From Saprospiraceae bacterium (lineage in GTDB: Bacteria > Bacteroidota > Bacteroidia > Chitinophagales > Saprospiraceae): a stretch of DNA of 64,000 bases. A program made the translations under genes and the position numbers. The notes under the pieces were generated by a model, which was given only the letters and a program-made list of their open reading frames with translations, did not search any database and was not told the DNA's origin. Each line of letters starts with the position of its first letter. Position 1 is the stretch's first letter. Below are positions 44,982-54,724 of this stretch, piece by piece. Location of the stretch: positions 557,501 through 621,500 of the forward strand of contig JAHCHX010000001.1 in assembly GCA_026129545.1 (NCBI GenBank), written 5' to 3'.

Positions 44982-45749
44982 ATGAGAATACTATGGCTTG
45001 TCTTGCTGCTGTGCGCGACGGGCGGGAAACGCCTGCGAGGGCAAATCGTGAACATCGAAGATTTGAGAATCCAAACCACCAACGACTCCACGCGCTGGTA
45101 CGGCACGCTGCGAGCGGCGTTCAACTACACCAAGGTACAACAGACCGTGTATCAGTGGCAGGCGGACTCGCGGGTACAATACAAGCGTCAGCGCCACATC
45201 GGCTTGCTGCTGCTCAATTACAACCTGCTGAAAGCGGGCAACAACGATTTCTTGAACAGTGCCTTCGCGCACCTGCGCTACAATTACAACCTGACCGACT
45301 CGTGGGTGTGGGAGGCGTATGGCCAGATGCAGACGAACCGGCTGATATTGATTCGCAATCGGAACTTGGTCGGCACGGGTTTGCGCAAACGATTCTTGTT
45401 GAGCGCCGACAAGCGCAGTCGCCTTTACCTCGGCGCTTCTTGGATGTGGGAGCGCAACGAATTTCTGGAGGAGCCTCGCCAACTCTCGTGGAACCGACTC
45501 AGCACCTACATTTCGGTATCGCTGCGACCGCCCGACAGCAAAATTGCGCTTGTCGCCACTAACTATTGGCAACCAGTGGTCGGACTCATCAAAAACTACC
45601 GCTTTTTGTCTGATTGGGCTTTGGTGATACCGATTCACCGGAAACTGAATTTTACGCTCAATTTTACCTTCACAAGAGAAATTGGCTTGCCCGAGGGCGC
45701 TCCTGTCGAGACGGTCAACTGGCGCAATGGCCTTTTGCTGACGCTGTAG
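44982..45749 (+). CDS. DUF481-type outer-membrane beta-barrel protein
   Basis: 255 aa from the ATG at 44982 (MRILWLVLLLC, signal peptide ending LRGQ); an upstream start at 44904 is less likely. Alternating hydrophobic strands such as WYGTLRAAFNYTKVQQTVYQW, HIGLLLLNYNLLKAG, LYLGASWMWERNEF and LNFTLNFTFTREIGLP, ending GLLLTL with an aromatic-poor last strand. Consistent with a small outer-membrane barrel of the DUF481 sort. Function unknown. Divergent from the 551-aa gene. Confidence 0.7.
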   Translation: MRILWLVLLLCATGGKRLRGQIVNIEDLRIQTTNDSTRWYGTLRAAFNYTKVQQTVYQWQADSRVQYKRQRHIGLLLLNYNLLKAGNNDFLNSAFAHLRYNYNLTDSWVWEAYGQMQTNRLILIRNRNLVGTGLRKRFLLSADKRSRLYLGASWMWERNEFLEEPRQLSWNRLSTYISVSLRPPDSKIALVATNYWQPVVGLIKNYRFLSDWALVIPIHRKLNFTLNFTFTREIGLPEGAPVETVNWRNGLLLTL

Positions 45750-45869
45750 ATGGCGACGGCTTTTTCCAAAAAAACAGCGGGCATCCCGACCTGTGTCGAA
45801 ATGCCCTTTGCGATGCGTGTTTTTTTACTCCAAAAGCACATTCTCACATTCAAAAACCTGCGCCTCCAT

Positions 45870-46550
45870 TCAGTTCAACTTGTCCAAGTCCCGAATCAAA
45901 ATAGAGTTGCGGTTGAAGTGAATCAGGTTCGACTTGCGCAGTTCGTTGAGAATCGCCGTCACGGTTTGGCGACTTGCGCCGACGAGGTTGGCGATGTCCT
46001 GTTGAGTGAGGCCGTGTTTCAGCAGCGTTTCAAAACCCACTTGGCGGCCTCTTTCCCCGGCGCTTTCTTTCAAGAACTCCACGATGCGCGTGCGCACGTC
46101 CTTGAGGATGAGCGATTCCCACTGGCGTTCGGCTTTGCGGAGCCGTTCGCCGATAAAAAGCATCACGGATTGCGACAAATGGAAATGTTGCTGCATCAAA
46201 TGTCTGAAATCATCTACTTTCACCCGGAAATAAGTGACATCTTGGTTCATGCTGGAGGCAAACTCTGCACGCTGTTGCTCGCCAGTGAGACCCAACTCGC
46301 CAAACACAGTGTAGGGATGTTGAATACTTTTGATGATTTCGCGGCCATCAGGTGAAAAAATCCCGATTTTCACCGCGCCATTGGTAAGCATACAGATGTA
46401 GTCGCTCGGCTCGTCGGCCAAGTAGATGAAAGAATGTTTCGGAGTGGTTTTCAGTTCGCCCATTTGCGCAAGCCGTTGCAAGTCGGCCTGCGAGAGCGAC
46501 GAGAGCAACGGAAAACGCTGTAATGTGCTGAGCAAGGTTGGTGCGTCCAT
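45870..46550 (-). CDS. Crp/Fnr-family transcriptional regulator
   Basis: 226 aa. N-terminal cyclic-nucleotide-binding-like beta-roll (residues ~15-125, SFIYLADEPSDYICMLTNGAVKIG; GREIIKSIQHPYTVFGELGL), a long dimerisation helix, and a C-terminal winged helix (LTQQDIANLVGASRQTVTAILNELRKSNLI). No Fnr-type N-terminal Cys cluster, so probably not an iron-sulphur oxygen sensor. The ligand is not evident. It faces glgB divergently, but nothing shows it regulates it. Confidence 0.92.
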   Translation of the reverse strand: MDAPTLLSTLQRFPLLSSLSQADLQRLAQMGELKTTPKHSFIYLADEPSDYICMLTNGAVKIGIFSPDGREIIKSIQHPYTVFGELGLTGEQQRAEFASSMNQDVTYFRVKVDDFRHLMQQHFHLSQSVMLFIGERLRKAERQWESLILKDVRTRIVEFLKESAGERGRQVGFETLLKHGLTQQDIANLVGASRQTVTAILNELRKSNLIHFNRNSILIRDLDKLN

Positions 46551-46794
46551 AGATTCTGCCTTTCGGTTTTGACAAGTGACAGGGAGGCGACATTCTGTAA
46601 AACCAAAACTGTGCCAAGCGAATCCTCAAAAACGCATTCAAACACATTCAATGGGGTTTGGGCTACCTTTCACCCCAAACTGGTTAGCGTATCGCGGAAC
46701 GCCTTGCGCCAAGATGAATCATTCTTTTTAGTCAATAAAACCACCTTGCCCCGACGACTACCTTCGGGCTTAATTCCCAACAACAAGCAGAACC

Positions 46795-48801
46795 ATGCCA
46801 ACTGTCAAATTTCATTCGCTACTCACCGACTTCGACATCGCATTATATCAAGCGGGCAAACACTTCCAGTTGCACCACAAAATGGGCAGCCACATCGTGG
46901 AGGTGGACGGCCAACGTGGTGTATGCTTTTCCGTGTGGGCACCCAATGCCAAGCGCGTCAGCGTCACCGGCGATTTTAATGGCTGGAATCCCGACGCACA
47001 CATCCTCAACCCCCGTTGGGACAGCAGCGGCATCTGGGAAGGCTTTATTCCCGGCCTTGACAAAGGCACTGTGTATAAATACCACGTCAAAACATGGGAC
47101 GGATTCGGCCTCGACAAAGGCGACCCTTTCGCCCTGTTGTGGGAAACACCGCCCAAAACTGCTTCCATTGTCTGGGAATTTGACTACAAATGGAAAGATG
47201 AAAAATGGCTGAAAACTCGACGCGAACGCGCCTTCAAGCCACAGCCGTGGTCAGTGTATGAGGTGCACCCCGGCTCGTGGAAAAAGATTCCGAAAGAAAT
47301 GAACCGCTCGCTCAACTTCCGCGAAATGGCCGACGACCTCGTGCCTTACGTCAAAGACATGGGCTTTACCCACATCGAATTCATGCCCGTCATGGAGCAC
47401 CCCTACTTCCCCTCGTGGGGCTACCAAATCACGGGTTATTTCGCGCCGACGAGCCGCTCGGGCCAGCCCGAGGATTTGATGCACTTGATAGACAAATGCC
47501 ACGAGGCGGGCATTGGGGTCATACTCGACTGGGTTCCCTCGCATTTCCCCAGCGACATACACGGGCTGTATTTGTTTGATGGCACGCACATCTACGAGTA
47601 TTCCGATATGCGCCGGGGGTATCACCCGGATTGGAACAGTTATGTGTTCGACTACGGTCGCAACGAAGTGCGCTCGTTCCTCATATCCAACGCCTTGTTC
47701 TGGTTGGAGCACTATCATGTGGACGGGCTGCGAGTGGATGCGGTCGCTTCCATGCTCTATCACGACTATTCGCGCAAAGAAGGGGAGTGGATTCCGAACA
47801 TTTATGGCGGCAGGGAAAATCTGGAAGCCATTTCTTTCCTCAAAGACTTCAACGAGGCTGTTTCAAAAAATTATCCCGGCGTGGAGACCATTGCCGAAGA
47901 AAGCACGGCCTTCCCGGCGGTGACGCATCCCACGTTCGATGGCGGCCTCGGCTTCGGCCAAAAATGGATGATGGGCTGGATGCACGATACCATAGAGTAC
48001 TTCAAGCGCCCTCCCATTTTCCGCCGCTGGCATCAAAGCGAAATCACCTTCTCGATGATTTACGCTTTTTCCGAAAAATTCATGCTCCCCCTCAGCCACG
48101 ACGAGGTGGTGCACATGAAAGCCAGCCTGCTTTACAAAATGCCCGGCGACGAATGGCAAAAGTTCGCCAACCTTCGCGCCCTCTTCGGCCACCAATGGAC
48201 GCACCCAGGCTCGCAAATCCTCTTCATGGGCGGCGAAATCGGGCAAACCAGCGAATGGAGCCACGACCTCGGCGTGGCTTGGCACTTGCTTCAATACGAC
48301 CTCCACAAAGGCGTGCAGGCTTGGGTGAAAGACCTCAACCATCTCTACACCTCACGCAAGGCGCTTTGGCTCAATGCTTTTTCACCCGAAGGATACGAGT
48401 GGATTTCGGGCGACGACACCGAAAACTGTGTGCTCGCTTACCTCCGCAAAGGCGGGCCGGGCGACAAGGTGCTGCTCGTGATTTGTCATTTCAATGCCAA
48501 CGTTATGGCTGAATACACCGTTGGGGTACCCTACGGAGGTGTCTGGAGAGAGGTGCTCAATAGCGATGACAAAAAGTATGGCGGCACCGGCATCGTGAAT
48601 GGAACATTAAAAGCTAAAAAAGCAGCCTCTCACGGGAAGGAGTATTCGGTCACGTTCCAACTGCCCCCCTTGTGCGTGATGATTTTTGAAGGGGAGGAGG
48701 CGCCAGCCCCCAAGCAAAAGGCCGACGGGCGCGAAATGAAAAAGGCAGGAACCGGGAAAAAGTCCCCCTCAACCCGCAAACAAAAGACCCAAAAAGCCTG
48801 A
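46795..48801 (+). CDS. glgB: 1,4-alpha-glucan branching enzyme
   Basis: 668 aa, GH13. Transfers alpha-1,4 glucan segments to make alpha-1,6 branches in glycogen. N-terminal CBM48 (residues ~25-125, VCFSVWAPNAKRVSVTGDFNGWN). TIM barrel with HIEFMPVMEHPYFPSWGYQITGYFAPTSR; nucleophile Asp in DGLRVDAVASMLYHDYSR; acid/base Glu in TIAEEST; third acid in LSHDEVVHMK. The C-terminal beta domain is followed by a ~35-aa Lys-rich tail (APAPKQKADGREMKK...) not typical of the family. Full length. Confidence 0.96.
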   Translation: MPTVKFHSLLTDFDIALYQAGKHFQLHHKMGSHIVEVDGQRGVCFSVWAPNAKRVSVTGDFNGWNPDAHILNPRWDSSGIWEGFIPGLDKGTVYKYHVKTWDGFGLDKGDPFALLWETPPKTASIVWEFDYKWKDEKWLKTRRERAFKPQPWSVYEVHPGSWKKIPKEMNRSLNFREMADDLVPYVKDMGFTHIEFMPVMEHPYFPSWGYQITGYFAPTSRSGQPEDLMHLIDKCHEAGIGVILDWVPSHFPSDIHGLYLFDGTHIYEYSDMRRGYHPDWNSYVFDYGRNEVRSFLISNALFWLEHYHVDGLRVDAVASMLYHDYSRKEGEWIPNIYGGRENLEAISFLKDFNEAVSKNYPGVETIAEESTAFPAVTHPTFDGGLGFGQKWMMGWMHDTIEYFKRPPIFRRWHQSEITFSMIYAFSEKFMLPLSHDEVVHMKASLLYKMPGDEWQKFANLRALFGHQWTHPGSQILFMGGEIGQTSEWSHDLGVAWHLLQYDLHKGVQAWVKDLNHLYTSRKALWLNAFSPEGYEWISGDDTENCVLAYLRKGGPGDKVLLVICHFNANVMAEYTVGVPYGGVWREVLNSDDKKYGGTGIVNGTLKAKKAASHGKEYSVTFQLPPLCVMIFEGEEAPAPKQKADGREMKKAGTGKKSPSTRKQKTQKA

Positions 48802-48812
48802 CAAAGGGGCAA

Positions 48813-48845
48813 TTTGAAACGCCCCCTGAAAAACCGCTATCTTTG
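48813..48845 (+). promoter_or_regulatory. Promoter of the Uma2 gene
   Basis: TTTG-N21-TATCTTTG, a near-perfect Bacteroidota promoter. The -7 box ends 20 bases before the ATG at 48866, giving a short leader. Confidence 0.85.
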
Positions 48846-48865
48846 TTTCCATAAAACAGTAGATA

Positions 48866-49471
48866 ATGAGTGCAATAGACACCGCTCCGAGCACATTCAC
48901 AGGCATTGCACTCCGGATGCCAAATGGCGGCATGACGGACGAGCAATTCTATCAGTTCTGCATGCTCAACCCAGACCTGCGCATCGAGAGAACGCCTGAC
49001 AAAATTATTGAAATAATGCCTCCTACCAATTCAGAAACTGGCAAACAGAACTTCACTCTTAGTGGAGAAATTTATATTTGGCACAAAAAAAACAAATTGG
49101 GTGAAGGCTTTGATTCATCTACTGGATTCAAGCTGCCGAATGGCGCGGAGCGTTCGCCCGATGCAGCGTGGATATCCAGCGAGCGTTGGAACGCCATTCC
49201 CAAAGATAAAAGACAACGGTTTGCTCCCATCGCCCCCGATTTTGTGGCTGAAATACGCTCCAGCGACCAGTCCCTCAATCATTTGAAAGATAAAATGGAA
49301 GAATACATCGAGTGTGGCTGCCAGTTGGCGTGGCTCATTGACCCGAAAAGCCGCAAGACTTGGGTCTATCAATCCAACGGCGACATCCATACCATCCCCT
49401 TCGAAGAGCCTTTGAGTGGCGGCGACGTGATGCCTGGTTTTGAGGTGAGGATGGCCGATGTTTTTGAATGA
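48866..49471 (+). CDS. Uma2-family (DUF820) PD-(D/E)XK endonuclease-like protein
   Basis: 201 aa. Core: MTDEQFYQFCMLNPDLRIERTPDKIIEIMPP, SPDAAWISSERW (catalytic Asp) and PDFVAEIRSSDQ (the E-x-x element), then KMEEYIECGCQLAWLIDP. The Uma2 family has a PD-(D/E)XK fold and is expanded in cyanobacteria and some Bacteroidota; biological role is unsettled (possibly mobile-element or toxin related). Standalone unit with its own promoter, convergent with queG, 7 bases between stops. Confidence 0.9.
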   Translation: MSAIDTAPSTFTGIALRMPNGGMTDEQFYQFCMLNPDLRIERTPDKIIEIMPPTNSETGKQNFTLSGEIYIWHKKNKLGEGFDSSTGFKLPNGAERSPDAAWISSERWNAIPKDKRQRFAPIAPDFVAEIRSSDQSLNHLKDKMEEYIECGCQLAWLIDPKSRKTWVYQSNGDIHTIPFEEPLSGGDVMPGFEVRMADVFE

Positions 49472-49478
49472 CAAAAGC

Positions 49479-50417
49479 CTACTTGTCCAAAAAACCGATG
49501 TTGCGTTTCAAGCCCGCGTGCTTCACTCTTTTGACCGCCGATTTTTTGAAAACTTTTCCGAACACATCCTCTGTCAGTTCGAGCCAATCGCGGCGGCTCA
49601 TCCGCAACAAATCTGGATGCGGCTCGAACGCCGGCTCCGAGTGCCGCTCGGAAAAACGATTCCACGGGCACACATCCTGACACACGTCGCAACCAAACAT
49701 CCAATTGTCCATTTTGCCTTTGAACTCAGGCGGGATTTCGTCGCGCAGCTCGATGGTCAGGTAAGAAATACACTTCGAGGCATCGAGAAAATAGCCTTCC
49801 GGCGAAATAGCCTCTGTCGGGCAAGCCTCTATGCAGCGTCGGCAAGTGCCGCAGTGGTCGCGGATGGGAGCGTCGTAGAGCAGCGGCAAATCGCAGATTA
49901 TTTCTGCCAAAAAGAAAAACGACCCTCGTTTCGGGTGAATCGTCAGGGTGTTGCGCCCATTCCAGCCGAGGCCGGCGCGTTGCGCCCATTCGCGTTCCAT
50001 CACCGGGGCACTGTCCACGAAACAACGCCCGTTCACTTCGCCGATTTCTGCCTGCATGAATTGCAACAGACTTTTTAGTTTGTCTTTCACGACAAAATGA
50101 TAATCCTCTCCGAAGGCATAAGTGGCGAGTTTTGGCGCTTCTGGGTCTTCCTGCTTTTTATCCGTGAAATAATTGAACGTCAGGCAAATCACCGTCTTTG
50201 CGCCCGGCATCAACTTGGTCGGGTCAATGCGCAGGTCGAAATGATTTTCCATGTAGGCCATGCGACCGTGCGCACCCGCGTGCAGCCATTGCTCCAAACG
50301 CCGCGCTTCCTCGTCGAGCCGCTCGGCACGAGCAAAACCCACAAACTCGAATCCTAATCGCTGGGCTTCGGCTCGAATCATGCTTGAGTGTCGTTGAATG
50401 TTGGCAGCGTTTTGCAT
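49479..50417 (-). CDS. queG: Epoxyqueuosine reductase QueG
   Basis: 312 aa from ATG 50415-50417 (MQNAANIQ); an in-frame start 24 bases upstream (50441) is also possible. Cobalamin and two [4Fe-4S] clusters; last step of queuosine synthesis in tRNA anticodons. Motifs: MAYMENHFDLRIDPTKLMPGAK, DSAPVMEREWAQRAGLGWNG, cluster motifs CGTCRRCIEACPT and CDVCQDVCPWN with the additional DASKCISYLTIE. Length is within the family range (~310-370). Convergent with Uma2, divergent from the cystathionine synthase/lyase gene. Confidence 0.95.
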   Translation of the reverse strand: MQNAANIQRHSSMIRAEAQRLGFEFVGFARAERLDEEARRLEQWLHAGAHGRMAYMENHFDLRIDPTKLMPGAKTVICLTFNYFTDKKQEDPEAPKLATYAFGEDYHFVVKDKLKSLLQFMQAEIGEVNGRCFVDSAPVMEREWAQRAGLGWNGRNTLTIHPKRGSFFFLAEIICDLPLLYDAPIRDHCGTCRRCIEACPTEAISPEGYFLDASKCISYLTIELRDEIPPEFKGKMDNWMFGCDVCQDVCPWNRFSERHSEPAFEPHPDLLRMSRRDWLELTEDVFGKVFKKSAVKRVKHAGLKRNIGFLDK

Positions 50418-50447
50418 AGGGCGAAAATAAAGATGTTTCACTTTCCC

Positions 50448-50455
50448 TACCTTTG
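50448..50455 (+). promoter_or_regulatory. -7 box of the cystathionine synthase/lyase gene
   Basis: TACCTTTG, consensus TANNTTTG, 38 bases upstream of the ATG at 50486. No TTG at the usual distance. Confidence 0.55.
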
Positions 50456-50485
50456 CCCGCCTTTTTCAAATAAACATTGCCAAAA

Positions 50486-51631
50486 ATGAAATTCGCCACA
50501 AAAGTCATACACGCGGGCATAGAACCCGACCCATCCACCGGGGCGATTATGACCCCTATTTTCCAAACCTCCACTTATGTGCAAGCCGCGCCCGGCGCTC
50601 ACAAGGGCTACGAATACGCTCGCACCCAAAACCCCACGCGCTCGGTGCTCGAGAAAAACCTCGCCGCGCTCGAAAATGGCACGGACGCAATATGCTTCGC
50701 CTCAGGCTTAGCCGCGCAGGATGCCGTGATGAAACTGCTGAAATCCGGCGACGAGGTGCTGGCCGTCAACGACTTGTATGGCGGCTCCTATCGCCAGATG
50801 GTGCGCGTGTGGGGGCAGTGGGGGCTGAAAAGCCGCTTCGTGGATATGTACGACGCAAGTAAGGTGGAGCGAGAAATCAGCCCCGACACGAAACTCTTAT
50901 GGCTCGAGACGCCTACCAACCCGATGCTCAACATCGTGGACATAGAAGCGGTGTGCGCCGTGGCCAAGCGTCGCGGCATACTCGTTTGCGTGGACAATAC
51001 TTTTGCCTCGCCTTATCTGCAAAACCCGCTTGACTTGGGTGCCGACATCGTGTTGCATTCCGCCACCAAATATATCGGCGGCCATTCCGACGTGGTGCAT
51101 GGCTGTTTGGTTGTGAAAGATGCGTCGTTGGCTGAGCGACTTCATTTTCTCCAAAACGCCAGCGGGGCGGTGCCGGGGCCTCAGGATTGTTTCCTCATTT
51201 TGCGTGGCATCAAGACGCTTCACCTGCGGGTGCAGCGCGCTTGCGAAAACGCCGCCGTCATAGCCGAATACTTGGCAGCGCACCCCAAAGTGGGCAAGGT
51301 ATATTGGCCGGGCTTTCACGCCCACCGCAACCACGACATCGCTCGCCGTCAGATGCGGATGTTCGGCGCGATGGTTTCGTTCGACCTGAAAAACAACACG
51401 GTGGAAAATGCCACTAAGGTGTTGAGCGGTACCCACTTGTTTTCCTTGGCCGAGTCGCTCGGTGGCGTGGAGTCGCTCATCGGCCACCCTGCCAGCATGA
51501 CCCACGCCAGCATCCCGCGCGAGGAGCGGCTGAAAGTAGGGCTTACCGACTCGCTTATCCGCCTCAGCGTGGGCGTGGAGGATGCGGATGATTTGATGGC
51601 GGATTTGGAAGGGGCGTTGGGGGGTGTTTGA
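50486..51631 (+). CDS. Cys/Met-metabolism PLP enzyme (cystathionine gamma-synthase/lyase)
   Basis: 381 aa from the ATG at 50486 (a TTG at 50477 is in frame). PLP-dependent transsulfuration family: TRSVLEKNLAALE, CFASGLAAQDAVM, LWLETPTNPMLNIVDI, VDNTFASPYLQNPLDLGADIVLHSATKYIGGHSDVVHG with the Schiff-base Lys in SATKYIGG, ESLIGHPASMTHA and a terminal IRLSVGVEDADDLMADLE. Sequence alone does not separate MetB (O-succinyl/acetylhomoserine + Cys) from gamma-lyase; the many Bacteroidota homologues are annotated as either. Monocistronic. Confidence 0.92.
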   Translation: MKFATKVIHAGIEPDPSTGAIMTPIFQTSTYVQAAPGAHKGYEYARTQNPTRSVLEKNLAALENGTDAICFASGLAAQDAVMKLLKSGDEVLAVNDLYGGSYRQMVRVWGQWGLKSRFVDMYDASKVEREISPDTKLLWLETPTNPMLNIVDIEAVCAVAKRRGILVCVDNTFASPYLQNPLDLGADIVLHSATKYIGGHSDVVHGCLVVKDASLAERLHFLQNASGAVPGPQDCFLILRGIKTLHLRVQRACENAAVIAEYLAAHPKVGKVYWPGFHAHRNHDIARRQMRMFGAMVSFDLKNNTVENATKVLSGTHLFSLAESLGGVESLIGHPASMTHASIPREERLKVGLTDSLIRLSVGVEDADDLMADLEGALGGV

Positions 51632-51768
51632 ATTGCCAAAAATTTGGCATTAGAGCAAGATTCTTTTTAGTGGCTCGACAAATTAACATTGAACTGTTTG
51701 GAAAATGCTTGGGTAAAGTGGGAAATTTGTTACAACTACATTCGCACAAACTCAAGCATTTCCATTGA

Positions 51769-54507
51769 ATGAAATTTGCAATCTTCCCCTCCCTCTGTCT
51801 ATTCCTGTTTTTGTCTCCACGCGCTGTTTCTCAAAGCATAATTTCGGGTGTCGTCAATGATTACACGCCAGTACTGGCTATCATAGGTTGTGATGAGAGT
51901 ACTCTACAAGTAGGCTCTTCCGCTGCTTTTTCATCCAATGATAAAGTGTTGATTATCCACATGCAAGGCGCTGTAGTCAATTTGTCGAATACTAATGTCT
52001 TCGGTAGTATTCTGAATACAGGCAATGCAGGCAATTGTGAGCTCAACCGTGTCAAAAGTATTTCCGGCAACCAGATAAGCCTTCTTTACAGGCTCGAAAA
52101 GGATTATGATGTGAACGGGAAAGTGCAATTGGTTAGGGTGCCTGAATATGGCAACATCACGGCAAATGGCTTGACTTGCAAGCCATGGGATGGCACAACA
52201 GGTGGGGTGTTGATTGTGGAGGCGAGTGGAACACTAACCCTGCAAGCTGGTGCCGATGTGACTGGAAGAGGGTTCAGAGGGGGCAAAATGGTGAATGCCA
52301 ACGGAGGCGCTTCTCATGAAACCCAATATTACTATCCCCCGACCCGTATCGTTCCGCTGAAAAAGGTGAAGGAGTCGCAATCATGCCGATTGATTATTCT
52401 TATGGGCGTGGGCGAGCAGCCAACGGCGGTGGGGGCGGCAATGGTCACAATGGCGGCGGCAACGGCGGGGTCGGAGGAAACGGTGGATTGGAGTATTGGT
52501 ATGCTCCCGGAGCCCCCACATTGGGTACAGATGGGGTAGGTGGTTTAAAGGTGTTTGAATCTGATGTGCAACGAGTCATAATGGGAGGGGGAGGAGGAGC
52601 TGGCCATACCAACGACAACGTGGGAAGTTCAGGTGGTAATGGAGGCGGCATCATAATTTTAAGGGCAAAAGAGATAGTGACATCTGGAGGTGCGGCAGTT
52701 CTATTGGCAAATGGCGCTGACGTTTTAAAATTTGGCAATAACAATAATGACGGTCAAGGCGGCGGCGGTGCTGGAGGTACGATATTGATTGAGGCCGAGG
52801 CGGTAAATGGCATGTTGTATTGTGACCTGAAAGGTGGGCGGGGCGGCGACTGTTTGTTCTATGTCATGGTGCAAATAATAGGTGCGGGTGGCGGCGGCTC
52901 AGGCGGCAAATTGATGCTGTCGCAGAGTTTTCCCAGTGTTTCGGCAAATTTGGTCGGAGGGGCAAATGGCATGGCAAATCAAAATCAAACCAATGGTGCT
53001 CAGCCGGGGCAACAGGGCGTGCTGTTAGCAGGCGCAAGCATTATGGAAGGAACAGTGCCAGCAGGGGTTCAGATGATTTCCCAATCCCTCACCCTCTGCC
53101 CCAACTCCTCCATCACCCTCAATGGCAAGACCTTTGACCAGCCCGGCGTGTTCATGGACACCCTTGCAGGGTTGGTCGGTTGTGACACCATCATCACCTA
53201 TCATGTTCAATTCGCGCCTTACGACGTGGTGTTCGACATCGAGGATGTCTTTTGCGTGGATGGCAAGCAGCGGCTCCGTTATTCGCTCTGCAATCGCGGT
53301 GCGAGCGATTGGCCCGACGAGATAGAAGTCGCTTTTTTCGATGCTGACCCGACCAAGGGTGCGGCCAACCAGTTGGGCGTGTTGAGCTTCCCCACTGCCG
53401 GGGCCGATAGCTGCATCAGTGGCGTGCTTCCTGATTTTCCACTCGCCGCACAATTGCCCAGTGGCTCCGCGCTCTATTCGGTCGCCAACTTCAACGGCTC
53501 GCTTTCAGCCCCTTTCTCTTTTGATGATTTTCCCGCGACCATGCTCGATGAGTGTGACTACACAAACAACTTGGACAGTTTTGTCATCCAACTACCCGGC
53601 TCCGAGGTGTCAATACGCGACGAAAATTGCAAACATCCCGGCGAAATAATCATCACGGCCAATGGCGGGACACCTCCATTCGAGTACAAACTGAACGACG
53701 GCCCGTGGGGAAGCGCCAACATCTTTGGTGGCTTGGGCGCGGGCGACTATTCACTTTCAGTCAGGGATGCGTCGGGGTGCGAAGGAACGGGTACCTACAC
53801 CATTCAGCCATATGTCCCTTTGGCGATTCGTTTGGACAGTATTGGCCACATTGACTGCACACAGCACGAGGGATTCATAGCGGTGAGCGCGACGGGGGGG
53901 GGCGGCTCCCTACCTTTTTCAATTGCTTACCGGAACCCCACAACCAACCGGATACTTTGAAAACCTGCTTTCTGGCACATACGCTGTCGTGGTCACTGAC
54001 AAAGACACCTGCGACGGGCGACTGGAAGGATTGTCGGTCGCGGAATCGCTTGATTCCGCTGTTGTTTTTCAGACAGTTGATTTGTGTGACGAACTCTTTT
54101 TCACATTCCCCAATGGCGATAGCACTCAAAAGGCTGGCACCTACCCAATCGTGCTGACTCGCGCCAACGGCTGCGACAGTACCCTGCTGATTACGGTTGG
54201 CATTTCGCCCAATAACTTTTACGTCCCCAATGTTTTTGCCCCCAACAAATACGGCGAAAACGAAGCCTTCACCATTTTCACCAACCCTGACTGTATCCAG
54301 ACAGTCAAGTTGTTGCAAATCTACGACCGCTGGGGCAGTTTGATTTTTGAGCGGGCCAACTTCCCACCCAACGACCTCGGACAAGGCTGGAGAGGCGACC
54401 ACAAAGGCAAGCCGATGCCCACAGGTGTCTATGCCTACTACGTCGAGCTCCAATTGAACAACGGCGCCATCGTCCCACATTCAGGCGATGTCACCATTAT
54501 TCGCTGA
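51769..54507 (+). pseudogene. Gliding-motility-type surface protein with CHU_C T9SS domain, two frameshifts
   Basis: A single ~912-codon gene broken twice. Frame 1 (51769 to ~52338) has a signal peptide (MKFAIFPSLCLFLFLSPRAVSQ). At CCCCC (52336-52340) one C appears missing; the next frame gives PDPYRSAEKGEGVAI and then a glycine-rich part (RAANGGGGGNGHNGG), two Ig/repeat domains and a CARDB-like segment. At nine G (53894-53902) one extra G shifts back to the first frame, giving YLFQLLTGTPQPTGYFENLLSGTY (SprB-repeat type) and the C-terminal CHU_C domain (YVPNVFAPNKYGENEAFTIF, LLQIYDRWGSLIFERANF, GVYAYYVELQLNNG), a type B T9SS sorting signal. The two shifts cancel. Either sequencing errors or phase-variable tracts; function is probably a secreted surface adhesin. 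Confidence 0.82.
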
Positions 54508-54724
54508 TGTGGAGCGGCTTACCCATATTTTTGTAAAATAGGGCATTTGTGCAATTTTATGCACTATTGTCGCCGTATTAGTTACTTTTGTCGTTCGCAA
54601 CCCCCTCCCACCTTACAACCCCGCCCGAACGGATGTTCATCCGGGCGGGCAACAACCAACAACCATAATCCCCTTGCCCCCTTCGTCGAAACCAATTGTT
54701 CATCCAAATTTTTTCCAAAACTGT
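54508..54724. other. 217-base spacer with a G+C-rich hairpin
   Basis: No gene. CCCGCC pairs with GGCGGG (54619-54649), enclosing CGGAT/ATCCG; no T-run follows, so it is a regulatory or processing hairpin rather than a terminator. Confidence 0.45.

Noticed and set aside
54619..54649. Hairpin as a terminator for the CHU_C gene
   Set aside because: Good stem but no T-run on either side; kept only as an unassigned hairpin.
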